Part shown: piece after piece, positions 5,621 through 13,989 of the stretch | Layout: each line of letters opens with the position of its first letter | Position numbering within the stretch: the stretch's first letter is position 1 | From: CSP1-1 sp035620615 | Lineage (GTDB): Archaea > Thermoproteota > Nitrososphaeria > Nitrososphaerales > Nitrosopumilaceae | NCBI GenBank assembly: GCA_035620615.1 | Contig: DASPGM010000008.1 | Coordinates: 1-35,296, forward strand | Direction: 5' to 3' | DNA length: 35,296 nt | Made by a program: the position numbers and the translations under genes | Notes under the pieces: generated by a model | What the model was told of the DNA's origin: nothing | Seen by the model: the letters and a program-made list of their open reading frames with translations, nothing else | Database searches by the model: none

Positions 5621-6943
5621 ATGGCAGTAAAAAAGGAGAAAAATACAAAAACTTCTAAAAAAGCTAAAACTTCAACCAAAAGTCCAACATCAGCTGCCTT
5701 ACTAAAAAAAGTTGCAAATGTATCTGACTCTACAAAAACATTATCTAAAGAAATCAAAGCAATGGCAAAGATTTTTTCTGAAAATCAGAAAGTTCTTGTT
5801 TCTATGAAAAATATGATTGACTCTTTAAGCTCTGCATTAGAACAAATTCAAAAACAGTCAAAACAAATTAACATAATTGAAGAAGACACCCAAAAGCTTT
5901 TTTCAGGTTTAAACCAAGTAAGAGGACAATCAGATTTAGTTTTAAAAATAAATAATCAAACAGCCAGGTTACAAGATCAGATAAACAAGATATCAGAATC
6001 ACAAAAAGATTCTCCAGAAACAAAGAACCTAATGCAAAAAGTAACAGATAGCTTCGAGGCAATGAGAAATAATTCAAAAATGATTATGACTATTTCTGAT
6101 AGAATTGACAGTGTTAGAGAAGATTTGAAAAAAGTATCCTCAAAAGCAGAAACCTCCTCCATTGTTGGTTCTGAAATTGGAGAGATTAGGAAAAAAATTG
6201 AATCAATATCAGGAAAAGCTGAAAAGATTGAATCGTTGGGAGGAATTATCAATAATTTAAAACAAGAATTAGAATCAGTTGTAACAAAAGCAAATTCAAT
6301 GACTGGAATTACAGGGCAGTTGGAAGAGATGAAAAGAAATATTCAATCAATCTCAGGTAGAACAGGAGATATTAGTGGAGTAATAAACAATTTCAAAAAT
6401 GAGCTAGATGGAATTGCGTCTAAGACGAATGAAAAAATCTCTGGCTTAGCTTCTATTCTTAATCGCTCTGATGCATCATCTGCAGAATTCCATCAAAAAA
6501 CTAACCAAATAATTCAAGAGTTACAAAATATCAAAAATGCCTCAAATAGAACCTCTGAACATACGTCAAATGAAATGGTAGGTCTTTTGAAATTATCCGA
6601 ATATCAGTCAAATATTAGGATGCATTCTGAATCAAAATATGGAAGCCTAAAGGAGCTAGAAAATATGGCAACCCAGACTGCTCAGATGGTGAATTTATTT
6701 GATAAATTATCAATTGAATTTAATGAAAAAATGGCACTGCCACATGAAGTAAGACAATGGGCGGTAAGTAAAATTTTAGACTGTGCTGATAAATGGGAAA
6801 TTAGATTTTCAGATGTTTTTCAGATTTTACTAAATCAATTGGGTCGGGATTTATTAAAAGAGTCAATAAGAATCCAACAAGTAAGAGATATTTTTGGAAT
6901 AAGAGCCGTTGATGAAATCAGACAGGAACTAAATATTTCTTAG
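5621..6943 (+). CDS. Long coiled-coil protein with conserved-looking C-terminal domain
   Basis: I do not recognise a named family for this 440-residue protein. The first 25 residues are Lys/Thr/Ser-rich and basic. Residues about 35-360 are a long coiled coil with repeating blocks such as 'EIRKKIESISGKAEKIESLGGIINNLKQEL' and 'QLEEMKRNIQSISGRTGDISGVINNFKNEL', which look like an internal duplication of about 47 residues. The last 70 residues (ALPHEVRQWAVSKILDCADK onward) look globular and helical. There are no membrane segments, so it is not a classical chemoreceptor although the coiled coil recalls one. It converges on, and overlaps by 4 nt, the glycosyltransferase gene. A structural or signalling role is possible; this is inference only. 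Confidence 0.8.
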   Translation: MAVKKEKNTKTSKKAKTSTKSPTSAALLKKVANVSDSTKTLSKEIKAMAKIFSENQKVLVSMKNMIDSLSSALEQIQKQSKQINIIEEDTQKLFSGLNQVRGQSDLVLKINNQTARLQDQINKISESQKDSPETKNLMQKVTDSFEAMRNNSKMIMTISDRIDSVREDLKKVSSKAETSSIVGSEIGEIRKKIESISGKAEKIESLGGIINNLKQELESVVTKANSMTGITGQLEEMKRNIQSISGRTGDISGVINNFKNELDGIASKTNEKISGLASILNRSDASSAEFHQKTNQIIQELQNIKNASNRTSEHTSNEMVGLLKLSEYQSNIRMHSESKYGSLKELENMATQTAQMVNLFDKLSIEFNEKMALPHEVRQWAVSKILDCADKWEIRFSDVFQILLNQLGRDLLKESIRIQQVRDIFGIRAVDEIRQELNIS

Positions 6944-8961
6944 ATCCCATCAGTTGCATCAGAGGTTTGTAGTTGGCGCTTCTTTTTATTTAGAATTGCA
7001 AATATAGCTAAAATTGCTGCAATCCAAACTGCACTCAAAACAATATTGATAAAACTAACATACATGTATGGAGTTGCATCTATTAGATTTTCTTGAAGAA
7101 CAAATGCTCTATCACTTACAGCATCCATTCCAGTATGAAATGAGGAACTATCCCTTGGTAAAGTTGCAATTGTTTGGACATTAACAATCAAAGAATCTAA
7201 ATCGTTTTGAATTCGTGCAAAGTCAGTTGTATCAGTTGGAAATATCCAAACTGGATTTCCTTCTTTTGGTAGATGTTCTTTAATTGTTTTAAGATCAGCT
7301 ATCACCGAATTGGGGTCTGATGAGCGCATTATACTATCTAATAGTCCGCGAGAAAGGTCAACTGGATAAACATCATTTTCGTATCCTGTCATTGCCATAT
7401 ATCCGGCAAATGCAATAAGACCAATTATTCCCCCCAGTGCAAGTTTGTAAAAGATGTTTGCCATTTTTGCTTCCTTTTGTTGTGTGTGATTCATTTGAGA
7501 AAGGTCTCTTTTATATCTTGAATGAAATATGCTCATATGAGCAATATAGAAGAATCCTATCACATGGAGTCCTAAGATTGGCACAAAAATTGGATTATTT
7601 GAGAAAATTGCAATTAGGATTCCAAATATACCATATACTCCAAAGAAAATTTCAAGCAATGTCGTTTTAGTAAAAGGTAAGTTGTAGGCCTTGTCTCTCC
7701 AGTCATCTGAATTTTTTATTATTCCATATTTTGGTGTCCTAAGAAATTCATTTTTCTTTCCAATTATTGCATCAAATACTGCAATTGTGTTGTTTACAGA
7801 CATGCCTATTGAATAAATCACAAGATATGGAAGCGCTTTTGCTTTGTATTTCCAATTCTTCTTCCATAGCCTATGTATAACTAGAAGATATGCGCCAGGA
7901 CCCATTGCAAAGTATGCAGCAATTGTAATTGCCGGTAAAATGCTAATGATATACAAATTGATATCTGCAGCTAAAAGAATTGGAATTGTAAGAAATTGAA
8001 TTAACATCAATGGAAAAACAATATGTCGGGTTAGCTGAACAAAGGCTTGAAGTTTTGCTTCAACTGCAATTCTTCGTTTAAGAAGAATATCAGTAAGTAA
8101 TTTTATAGCACATTGCATAGAGCCCTTTGCCCATCTAAACTGTTGTCGTTTTGCACCATTCATTTGCACAGGCAATTCAGCATTAACAACAATTTCTGGT
8201 AAGAAGATACATTTCCATCCCTTCATTTGTGCTCTATAACTAAGATCTAAATCTTCAACTAGAGTAGACGTATGCCATCCCCCAGAGTCATCAATACATT
8301 CCTTTCTCCAAATTCCTGCTGTACCATTAAAATTCATAAACAAGTGGGAATTACTTTTTGCTTTTTGTTCAACTAGAAAATGAAGATCAATTCCAAGAGC
8401 TTGTGCTTGTGTAAGAGCAGAATAGTTTTCGTTTAAATGACCCCATCTACATTGGACAAGTCCAATGTTTGGTTTAGCAAAATATGGAATTGCTTTTTTA
8501 AGATACCATGTTGGTGGTATAAAATCTGCATCAAAAATTGCAACATATTCTGTGTTAGTAGATTTCATTGCATGTTTTAAAGCACCTGCCTTATACCCAA
8601 CGCGACTTCCCCTGCGAACATGAACAATATCATATCCATTTTTTTTGTGTTTATTTACAAGGGAATCTAATAATACAACTGTATCATCATCAGAATCATC
8701 TAAAACCATTATTCTCATTTTTTCTTTAGGATAATCCATAGCACAGACTGCATCTACTAGGCGTGCAGCAACATACTTTTCATTGTATATTGGAAGATGA
8801 ATTGTTACTGATGGCTCATCAAATGTAGCCATATTGTATTTTTCTTTACGTCTGCCAGATAGAAATGCCAAATAATAGAAATTACAAGTATAAGTCGTAA
8901 TTAGAATCGCAGAAATGATAAAAAGATTGAAAATGAAAAATGTAAAAGAATTGCCAGCCAT
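6940..8961 (-). CDS. Membrane family 2 glycosyltransferase (cellulose synthase-like)
   Basis: This protein of 673 residues (ATG at 8959-8961; a TTG five codons upstream is less likely) has an N-terminal membrane helix and then a cytoplasmic GT-A domain. Catalytic motifs are all visible: VLDDSDDDT with paired Asp near 88-89, the DAD nucleotide-sugar/metal motif near 144-146, 'TLVEDLDLSYR' with the catalytic Asp near 237, and the Q-x2-RW motif as QQFRW near 273-277. Four or more hydrophobic segments follow. A segment of roughly 100 residues (VYPVDLSRGLLDSIM to about FVLQENLID) lies between the last membrane helices and should face outside. It probably polymerises or exports a surface polysaccharide or glycolipid; the sugar cannot be told. 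It carries no PilZ domain. Confidence 0.92.
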   Translation of the reverse strand: MAGNSFTFFIFNLFIISAILITTYTCNFYYLAFLSGRRKEKYNMATFDEPSVTIHLPIYNEKYVAARLVDAVCAMDYPKEKMRIMVLDDSDDDTVVLLDSLVNKHKKNGYDIVHVRRGSRVGYKAGALKHAMKSTNTEYVAIFDADFIPPTWYLKKAIPYFAKPNIGLVQCRWGHLNENYSALTQAQALGIDLHFLVEQKAKSNSHLFMNFNGTAGIWRKECIDDSGGWHTSTLVEDLDLSYRAQMKGWKCIFLPEIVVNAELPVQMNGAKRQQFRWAKGSMQCAIKLLTDILLKRRIAVEAKLQAFVQLTRHIVFPLMLIQFLTIPILLAADINLYIISILPAITIAAYFAMGPGAYLLVIHRLWKKNWKYKAKALPYLVIYSIGMSVNNTIAVFDAIIGKKNEFLRTPKYGIIKNSDDWRDKAYNLPFTKTTLLEIFFGVYGIFGILIAIFSNNPIFVPILGLHVIGFFYIAHMSIFHSRYKRDLSQMNHTQQKEAKMANIFYKLALGGIIGLIAFAGYMAMTGYENDVYPVDLSRGLLDSIMRSSDPNSVIADLKTIKEHLPKEGNPVWIFPTDTTDFARIQNDLDSLIVNVQTIATLPRDSSSFHTGMDAVSDRAFVLQENLIDATPYMYVSFINIVLSAVWIAAILAIFAILNKKKRQLQTSDATDGI

Positions 8962-9033
8962 CCCTAATATTGGCAAATGCTAATTTTGTATTTATATTTG
9001 TGAGGAATAAATGGTAAAAAAAGACTATAGATT

Positions 9034-9987
9034 CTATTTATTTTCAAAAATCTTAATGGCTTGGGGAGGACATACACCTTCACAAGCAAGACAGAAGATA
9101 CAATCGGGTTCTCTGGCCATCAAAGGTTTCTTTTCAGAGGCCGGATTGCCTGGTGTATCAAACCACTCGTATACATTGACAGGGCAAGCATCAATACATC
9201 CACCATCAGCAATACAAATATCATAATCAACTGATACAAATTCTCCCCAGACTCCCATAATTCCATTATCTGCACCGACTCGTCCCCATGTCTTAATTGC
9301 ATAATTTCCAGGGGTTTTATATGGAGCCGATTGTCCCATCTTTGATTTGTATTCTACATCAATTGGCCCCGGTTTGATTCCACCACCCTTCCATTGTTGA
9401 CCAACTTTAGCAGTAGTTTCTGGTTGCTCTTCTTTTTTGATTGGAATTGGTTTAGCATCTGGTACAATTTTTGCAAGTGGTGTCATTTGTTCTAATTTTT
9501 TTAATGCATCATCTTCAGAAATTTTTTCAGATTTTACAAGACTCTCTACCATCTTGTCAGCAAGAATTGTATTTCGTAATATTGTATCAATTATCATTTT
9601 TGCAAAATAATCTGCCTTCTTTCGATAATCTTTCACCCATTGTGGGTCACCAAATTTTTCGATAGGAAATATTTGATAAATAATATCTACAACTTCACCA
9701 GTTACAATTTCAACTGTTATGCTTAATTCAACTTGCTCGTAACCCTTAGCATCTGGGTCTGGCATATTTTCTTCTTTCCAAGAGTAAGTAGCATAAATTC
9801 GATCAGCATAAGTATCCATGGCAAATGTATTTTTCATGCCATCATGAACCGACTGTATCTCCAGAGGTTCATCTAATTTTATTGGTAATCTATAGAGTCC
9901 TAGTTTGTATCCATGTAATGGATACACCCCTCTTTTTGCAGTGGGAGCCTCCATAGTGTAAACTCGATCCTTTAGTAAAAGAGACAT
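9034..9987 (-). CDS. Sulfolobus-type ferredoxin domain fused to a large N-terminal domain
   Basis: Residues about 245-317 of this 317-residue protein closely resemble archaeal zinc-containing ferredoxins of the Sulfolobus type. The first cluster motif is C258-x5-C264-x3-C268-P (CIADGGCIDACPVNV), which in that family holds a [3Fe-4S] cluster. The second is C296-x2-C299-x2-C302-x3-C306-P (CIFCLACEGVCP) for a [4Fe-4S] cluster. 'DTPGNPASEKKP' between them is also typical. The first 210 residues are a domain I do not recognise, with strand-rich segments (GYKLGLYRLPIKLDEPLEI, 'EQVELSITVEIVTGEVVDIIYQIFP') and then helices. The gene follows the rhodanese and 103-aa genes on the same strand, so it may carry electrons in sulfur chemistry; this is inference from position. 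Confidence 0.9.
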   Translation of the reverse strand: MSLLLKDRVYTMEAPTAKRGVYPLHGYKLGLYRLPIKLDEPLEIQSVHDGMKNTFAMDTYADRIYATYSWKEENMPDPDAKGYEQVELSITVEIVTGEVVDIIYQIFPIEKFGDPQWVKDYRKKADYFAKMIIDTILRNTILADKMVESLVKSEKISEDDALKKLEQMTPLAKIVPDAKPIPIKKEEQPETTAKVGQQWKGGGIKPGPIDVEYKSKMGQSAPYKTPGNYAIKTWGRVGADNGIMGVWGEFVSVDYDICIADGGCIDACPVNVYEWFDTPGNPASEKKPLMAREPDCIFCLACEGVCPPQAIKIFENK

Positions 9988-10024
9988 TTGATTTGAATAA
10001 TCTAAGATTGCTTAAAAATCTTAT

Positions 10025-10336
10025 CTAGTCCAGGTCTTCTGGACAAGTAAGTTCTCTTAGATCAGTGTATTTTTTTTCCATTATCTCAGCGTGAGCAATG
10101 ACTTGATTTAGAGTATGTTGGCTTTTTGGAAAATACCACCTAATTGGAACCCAATGACCAATTCCATCCATATCGTGTATCATTCCCTTCTCTGCCTGGA
10201 CGTTTAGTTTTTCATCAATTGAGCGTTCACGAACTGTTAGTCCTCTTTTTGTTTTATCTTCTAAAATTAAATCAGTATTACTTTCTTTAATAAAATAGAA
10301 ACTCCCTTTTTTGAGAATTGGTAATTCTTGACTCAT
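10025..10336 (-). CDS. Hypothetical protein, 103 aa, directly after rhodanese
   Basis: I do not recognise this soluble protein. It has a strand-rich N-terminus ('PILKKGSFYFIKESNTDLILEDKTKRGLTVRERSI'), a Trp-containing middle 'IGHWVPIRWYFPKSQHTL' and a helical C-terminus ending 'RELTCPEDLD' with a single Cys. Its ATG lies immediately after the last base of the rhodanese stop codon, so the two are almost certainly translated from one message. A sulfur acceptor or a partner of the rhodanese would be reasonable guesses, but nothing in the sequence proves either. Confidence 0.75.
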   Translation of the reverse strand: MSQELPILKKGSFYFIKESNTDLILEDKTKRGLTVRERSIDEKLNVQAEKGMIHDMDGIGHWVPIRWYFPKSQHTLNQVIAHAEIMEKKYTDLRELTCPEDLD

Positions 10337-11182
10337 TTATTTTTCAACGGGATTACCTATCATGTTACCCCATTCAGTCCAAGAACCATCATAATTTCTA
10401 ACTTGAGGATATCCAAGTAAATATTTGAGTACAAACCAAGAATGAGATGATCTTTCACCAATTCTACAATAACAGATTACATCCTTATCTGGAGTAACTC
10501 CTTTGGGCTCGTAATTTTGTTTAAGTTCAAGAACAGATTTGAAAGTCCCATCTGCATCATTTACAGCTGTTGCCCATGGAATATTGTTTGCCCCTGGAAT
10601 ATGTCCACCTCTTTGTGCGTGTTCCATAGGATACTCGGGTGGTGCAGTTATTTCACCAGTAAATTCTTTTGGAGATCTTACATCAACCATAACCGTATCA
10701 TTTCTTTCCAGTGCCCGTTTAACATCAAAAAGATATGCACGTAGTCCTTCATCAGGTGGAACAGCTACATACTGTGTTTTTGGGATATTAGGTTCTTCAG
10801 TTGTGTACTCTCTGTTTTCTAATTCCCATTTTTTTCTTCCACCATTCATTATTTTGATATTTTTATGTCCATAATATTTGAAGACCCAAAAAACAAAGGC
10901 GGCAAACCAGTTGTTAAAGTCACCATAAAGAATAACTTCAGCATCAGGTGTTATTCCGTTTCTTCCCATTAATTCTTCGAATTGTTGTTTGTTAATGATA
11001 TCTCTAGTAACAGGATCATTAATGTCGCGTTTCCACCAGATTAAACTTGAGCCTTTAATGTGGCCTTTTCTATATCCATTCTCAGGATCATAATCCACCT
11101 CAACTAGTTTTCGATTATTATCTGGGGGGTTTTTAGATACCCATTCTGTATCAACTAAAACTTCTGGGTGTGCGTAGCTCAT
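10337..11182 (-). CDS. Thiosulfate/3-mercaptopyruvate sulfurtransferase, two rhodanese domains
   Basis: This protein of about 281 residues carries two rhodanese-like domains. The first (about 5-125) has the usual 'LVEVDYD' opening, 'GYRKGHIKGSSLIWW' and 'RKKWE', but its catalytic loop position reads 'LYGDFNN' without Cys and should be inactive. The second (about 145-275) has 'VMVDVRSPKEFTG', 'GHIPGANNIPW' and the active loop CRIGERS, with the catalytic Cys at about 239. CR-x-G-x-R is the thiosulfate sulfurtransferase type. It moves sulfane sulfur to cyanide or thiol acceptors in the cytoplasm. I chose the third in-frame ATG (11180-11182, MSYAHPEVLV) because homologues start near there; ATGs at 11191 and 11212 are alternatives. 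It leads an operon with the 103-aa protein and the ferredoxin. Confidence 0.92.
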   Translation of the reverse strand: MSYAHPEVLVDTEWVSKNPPDNNRKLVEVDYDPENGYRKGHIKGSSLIWWKRDINDPVTRDIINKQQFEELMGRNGITPDAEVILYGDFNNWFAAFVFWVFKYYGHKNIKIMNGGRKKWELENREYTTEEPNIPKTQYVAVPPDEGLRAYLFDVKRALERNDTVMVDVRSPKEFTGEITAPPEYPMEHAQRGGHIPGANNIPWATAVNDADGTFKSVLELKQNYEPKGVTPDKDVICYCRIGERSSHSWFVLKYLLGYPQVRNYDGSWTEWGNMIGNPVEK

Positions 11183-11283
11183 TATTTTCATTAGTAAAAA
11201 GTCATAATTCATACTTAATTGTTTGTGCTTATTCCAGGCTACAAAAACTAGATTTTTAAATGAAGTAGGATAGAGAGTTCTGT

Positions 11284-12099
11284 TTGAAATTAAACAGAGT
11301 TGCAGTGGTAAGTAAGTTTGGTTCTAAAGAGGCAGAGGAAGCTGGCAAGAAAATTGCCAAAAAATTAATCACAAAAAAAATCCAAGTCTTTACAATTGCT
11401 CCTATATCTATTACAGGTGCAACACAAGTTGAAACTGCTAAAGAATTAAAAAATAAAAAATTAGATTTAGTGATAACTTTAGGAGGAGACGGGACAACTT
11501 TACGAACCTTTAGATACATTCATGATGAGACTCCTCTGCTTGGAATAAACGTTGGTGGAAATAGAGGAATTTTATCAGAAATTACCATTAATGAAATAGA
11601 CAAGGCAATCCAACAAATAACGGATGGAAAAATCTTTTTAGATAAACGAACTAGAGTTGTTGCGTCATGTGGGGGAGAAGATTTTCCACCAGCATTAAAT
11701 GAAATTTACATTAATAGAAAAAATCTAACAAAGACTGCAGAAGTAGAAATTAAATTTCAAAATGATACAGTTAAACAGAAAATGGACGGAGTTATCATTT
11801 CCACACCTAGTGGTTCAACAGGTCATTCTTTTTCATTAGGTGGGCCAATCTTACATGAAAGTCTTGATGTACTAATTATTACTCCAGTTGCACCAGTTTA
11901 TCGTTTAGCATCTATTGTTGTCCCTGACGAAAAAATTGATGTTATCTGTTCTCAAGATTGCAATATTGTAATGGATGCACAAGTTGTAAAGTCTGCAGGA
12001 TTTGGCGAATGCATCACTATTAGAAGATATAAAAAACCCGCTGTTTTTATTAGGCTAAAAAAACAGGGCCTAAGACAGATGAGTAAACTTGGTTTTTAG
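11284..12099 (+). CDS. nadK: NAD kinase
   Basis: This 271-residue enzyme phosphorylates NAD to NADP. The N-terminus 'VAVVSKFGSKEAEEAGKKI' and the diagnostic GGDGT motif (TLGGDGTTLRTFR, near residues 67-79) are clear. They are followed by 'LLGINVGGNRGILSE', and the C-terminal part has 'MDGVIISTPSGSTGHSFSLGGPI' and 'APVYRLASIVVP', which form the NAD-binding all-beta domain. Length is normal for the family. The start is TTG at 11284; no in-frame ATG is available before the first strand. The 3' end overlaps the Nob1 gene by 11 nt, so the pair are probably coupled. Confidence 0.95.
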   Translation: MKLNRVAVVSKFGSKEAEEAGKKIAKKLITKKIQVFTIAPISITGATQVETAKELKNKKLDLVITLGGDGTTLRTFRYIHDETPLLGINVGGNRGILSEITINEIDKAIQQITDGKIFLDKRTRVVASCGGEDFPPALNEIYINRKNLTKTAEVEIKFQNDTVKQKMDGVIISTPSGSTGHSFSLGGPILHESLDVLIITPVAPVYRLASIVVPDEKIDVICSQDCNIVMDAQVVKSAGFGECITIRRYKKPAVFIRLKKQGLRQMSKLGF

Positions 12100-12598
12100 A
12101 GTATTAGACGCAAGTGCATTTTATGCTGGCATTCCATTTGGATCAGAAATAGAGTGTTACACCACGCCATTGATTTATGATGAAATTAAACATATTAAAA
12201 AAAATCATGATGCTTTAGGTATTTTATTAGAAACAAAAAGGCTGCAGATAATTGAACCAGAAAAAAAATACATAGATCTTGTAACAAAAATGGCAAAAGT
12301 TACAGGAGATTTTCAAAAATTATCTAAAGAAGATTTATCATCAATAGCACTTTGTCTTCAGCTTAATGGAGAGCTAATAACAGATGATTTTGCAATTTCA
12401 AATGTGTCAAAAAATCTTGGATTAACGGTTCAACCTTTGATGACTGCAGGAATAAAAAATGTTGGAAATTGGGTACATTATTGCCCTGGTTGTCATAAAA
12501 ATTTTGAGCGTTCTTCTGAATGCCCCATTTGTGGTAGTCAACTACGAAAAAAATTACTTAAAGACAAATCCTCGATTCCTATTAGCAAAATAAAATAA
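12089..12598 (+). CDS. nob1: Endoribonuclease Nob1 (PIN domain plus zinc ribbon)
   Basis: This 169-residue protein matches archaeal Nob1, the endonuclease that makes the mature 3' end of 16S rRNA. The PIN domain covers about 1-118 with acidic residues in 'VLDASAFYAG', 'PLIYDEIKHI', 'LSKEDLSSIALC' and 'LITDDFAISNVS'. A zinc ribbon follows: CPGC at about 131-134 and CPIC at about 145-148. A basic tail (LRKKLLKDKSS) may contact rRNA. The start is TTG at 12089, inside the end of the NAD kinase gene. The next gene converges with 3 nt between the stop codons. Confidence 0.93.
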   Translation: MVFRVLDASAFYAGIPFGSEIECYTTPLIYDEIKHIKKNHDALGILLETKRLQIIEPEKKYIDLVTKMAKVTGDFQKLSKEDLSSIALCLQLNGELITDDFAISNVSKNLGLTVQPLMTAGIKNVGNWVHYCPGCHKNFERSSECPICGSQLRKKLLKDKSSIPISKIK

Positions 12599-12601
12599 TA
12601 A

Positions 12602-13285
12602 TTAATCGTGAAGTGTTTTTTGATTTGATTTTTCCAAGTGTTTACTTTGACTTTCAAGAACATTTTTTATTTTTTTTGCTTTAACCCCACCTAGCCCTTC
12701 AATTTTTGCAAGTTCTGTATAAGAAGCAGCAAAAACTTTCAAGGGTGATCCAAATTTAGCAAGCATTCGCAAGGCTGTCTTATCTCCAACTCCTGGAAGG
12801 CTGCACAAGGATAATAGTTGCTGCCTTTGTAGATCATTAGATTTTCTTATTTTTTTAAGAAAAGGGCCTTTTGTAGATTCTTTTCGGGAAGACAAAGATA
12901 CCAAAAGTTTAGCTGTATGTGAGGCATCAGGTGTTGGAATAATTGGAATTTTAAAATCAATTGCAATTGATGCAAGTGCCCCATAGAATACTAGGGGATT
13001 TTCTGAAATATTTTCAATTTCATCGACATTTCCTTCCATCAAAATTATTGGATTTTGAAAATGTTCTTTTAGTCTAGAGCATTGATCAAATAATCTACCA
13101 TCAAAAATAGATGATACTAAATCATGTATGGTTTTTCTTTCAACAACTGTTTCTGGGGCTACAATATAGTCCCCCAAAGGTAACATCTTCATCTCAATGT
13201 TTACACCTACAGCTCTGAGGAGTTCAGGAATTCCACTTTTTTTCTCTCTTTCATCTATTATAATGCGCAACTTTGCTAATGTCAT
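12602..13285 (-). CDS. xpf: XPF/ERCC4-type structure-specific endonuclease, short archaeal form
   Basis: This protein of 227 residues has an ERCC4 nuclease domain (about 5-145) followed by a helix-hairpin-helix pair (about 155-220), the layout of the short crenarchaeal XPF, with no helicase domain. The catalytic motif GD-x(n)-ERK-x3-D is present (GDYIVAPETVVERKTIHDL), as is 'GRLFDQCSRL'. HhH elements are 'LCSLPGVGDKTALRMLAKFG' and 'LAKIEGLGGVKAKKI'. It cuts flaps and branched DNA as a dimer, usually with PCNA. The C-terminal tail 'NQKTLHD' has the Gln and Leu of a PCNA-binding box but lacks the paired aromatics. ATG at 13283-13285 is used. It lies 29 nt after prefoldin beta and may be the last gene of the superoperon. 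Confidence 0.94.
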   Translation of the reverse strand: MTLAKLRIIIDEREKKSGIPELLRAVGVNIEMKMLPLGDYIVAPETVVERKTIHDLVSSIFDGRLFDQCSRLKEHFQNPIILMEGNVDEIENISENPLVFYGALASIAIDFKIPIIPTPDASHTAKLLVSLSSRKESTKGPFLKKIRKSNDLQRQQLLSLCSLPGVGDKTALRMLAKFGSPLKVFAASYTELAKIEGLGGVKAKKIKNVLESQSKHLEKSNQKTLHD

Positions 13286-13314
13286 AAAACCATTCAAATG
13301 ATTTTGTTAATATC

Positions 13315-13719
13315 TTATTTGGATGAATCTGTTTTGGTTGTTTGTTGTGAGTTAGTAGAACCTGAAGTATTTGCTCTCATCATTTCATTTATCTTTGTTT
13401 CTTGTTCTTTAAGACTTTCTTTAACCCTTTCTTCTTGTTTTGAAAGAACAGTAACCCTGGTTTTTGAAAGCTCTTTTCTTTCTTCAAGATCTGCTATCAA
13501 GTCTGTTTTATTAGATTTAATTAGAATAGAACCGGCATGTTTGTAAACTGTATCACTGTCTGCAGCTTTTTTTAGCTCCTCTAATGCTTTTTCTGTTTCC
13601 ATATTTTCAATTTCTAACTGTTGTTTTTGATACATTATAGACTGAAGATTTTGTTGTGATTGCTGCATTTTTGATAATTGTTCTTGTAACCAAGGGGGAA
13701 TTTGTTGACCAGAAGACAT
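13315..13719 (-). CDS. pfdB: Prefoldin beta subunit
   Basis: This 134-residue protein is a long helical hairpin with the prefoldin beta signature. An N-terminal coiled coil (PPWLQEQLSKMQQSQQNLQSIMYQKQQLEIENMETEKALEEL) leads to the strand region 'VYKHAGSILIKSNKTDLIADLEER', followed by a second coiled coil and a Ser/Thr/Gln-rich tail. Prefoldin delivers unfolded proteins to the thermosome. The gene is followed by XPF and preceded by Pcc1 with a 24-nt gap, all on the minus strand, which is the arrangement of the archaeal exosome superoperon. Confidence 0.93.
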   Translation of the reverse strand: MSSGQQIPPWLQEQLSKMQQSQQNLQSIMYQKQQLEIENMETEKALEELKKAADSDTVYKHAGSILIKSNKTDLIADLEERKELSKTRVTVLSKQEERVKESLKEQETKINEMMRANTSGSTNSQQTTKTDSSK

Positions 13720-13743
13720 AGAATTAATTCATCCAATGTTTTC

Positions 13744-13989
13744 TTATAATCTTACCGATTCAATAGAGTCATAGCTTGCCTGCAGTAATCTAAGGGTTGA
13801 ATTAAGATTTGCTCTTAAGTGTGGGATTTGATTTGATTCGATATCAATAATTAATTTTTTATCAAATGAAATTTTTGTCTCAGTTGGATTTTCTGGATAA
13901 AATTTGTTATCAGTATTAATTGAATGAAATAGGGCTAGAGTTTTTTCTTTTGCGTCTATCTCAATTTTTGCATTAAAGCTTAACGTCAT
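13744..13989 (-). CDS. pcc1: KEOPS complex subunit Pcc1
   Basis: This small protein of 81 residues fits Pcc1, the dimerising subunit of the KEOPS complex that makes t6A37 on tRNA. It has a beta-alpha-beta-beta-alpha layout: 'LSFNAKIEIDAKEKTLALFHSINTD', then 'ETKISFDKKLIIDIESNQIPHLRANLNSTLRLLQASYDSI'. The 'I.s.....LRA..NS.LRLL' helix is typical. Its start codon overlaps the end of L37Ae by 17 nt, so translation is probably coupled. Other KEOPS genes are not in this window. Confidence 0.85.
   Translation of the reverse strand: MTLSFNAKIEIDAKEKTLALFHSINTDNKFYPENPTETKISFDKKLIIDIESNQIPHLRANLNSTLRLLQASYDSIESVRL

Noticed and set aside
5227..5648. Two overlapping minus-strand frames (98 and 66 codons) across the gap
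   Set aside because: They run antisense through the better supported C2H2 minigene and palindromes, are rich in Ser/Tyr/Phe without a domain, and have no promoter.
10539..10874. A 111-codon plus-strand frame opposite the rhodanese gene
   Set aside because: It is antisense to conserved rhodanese motifs and has no promoter or domain of its own.
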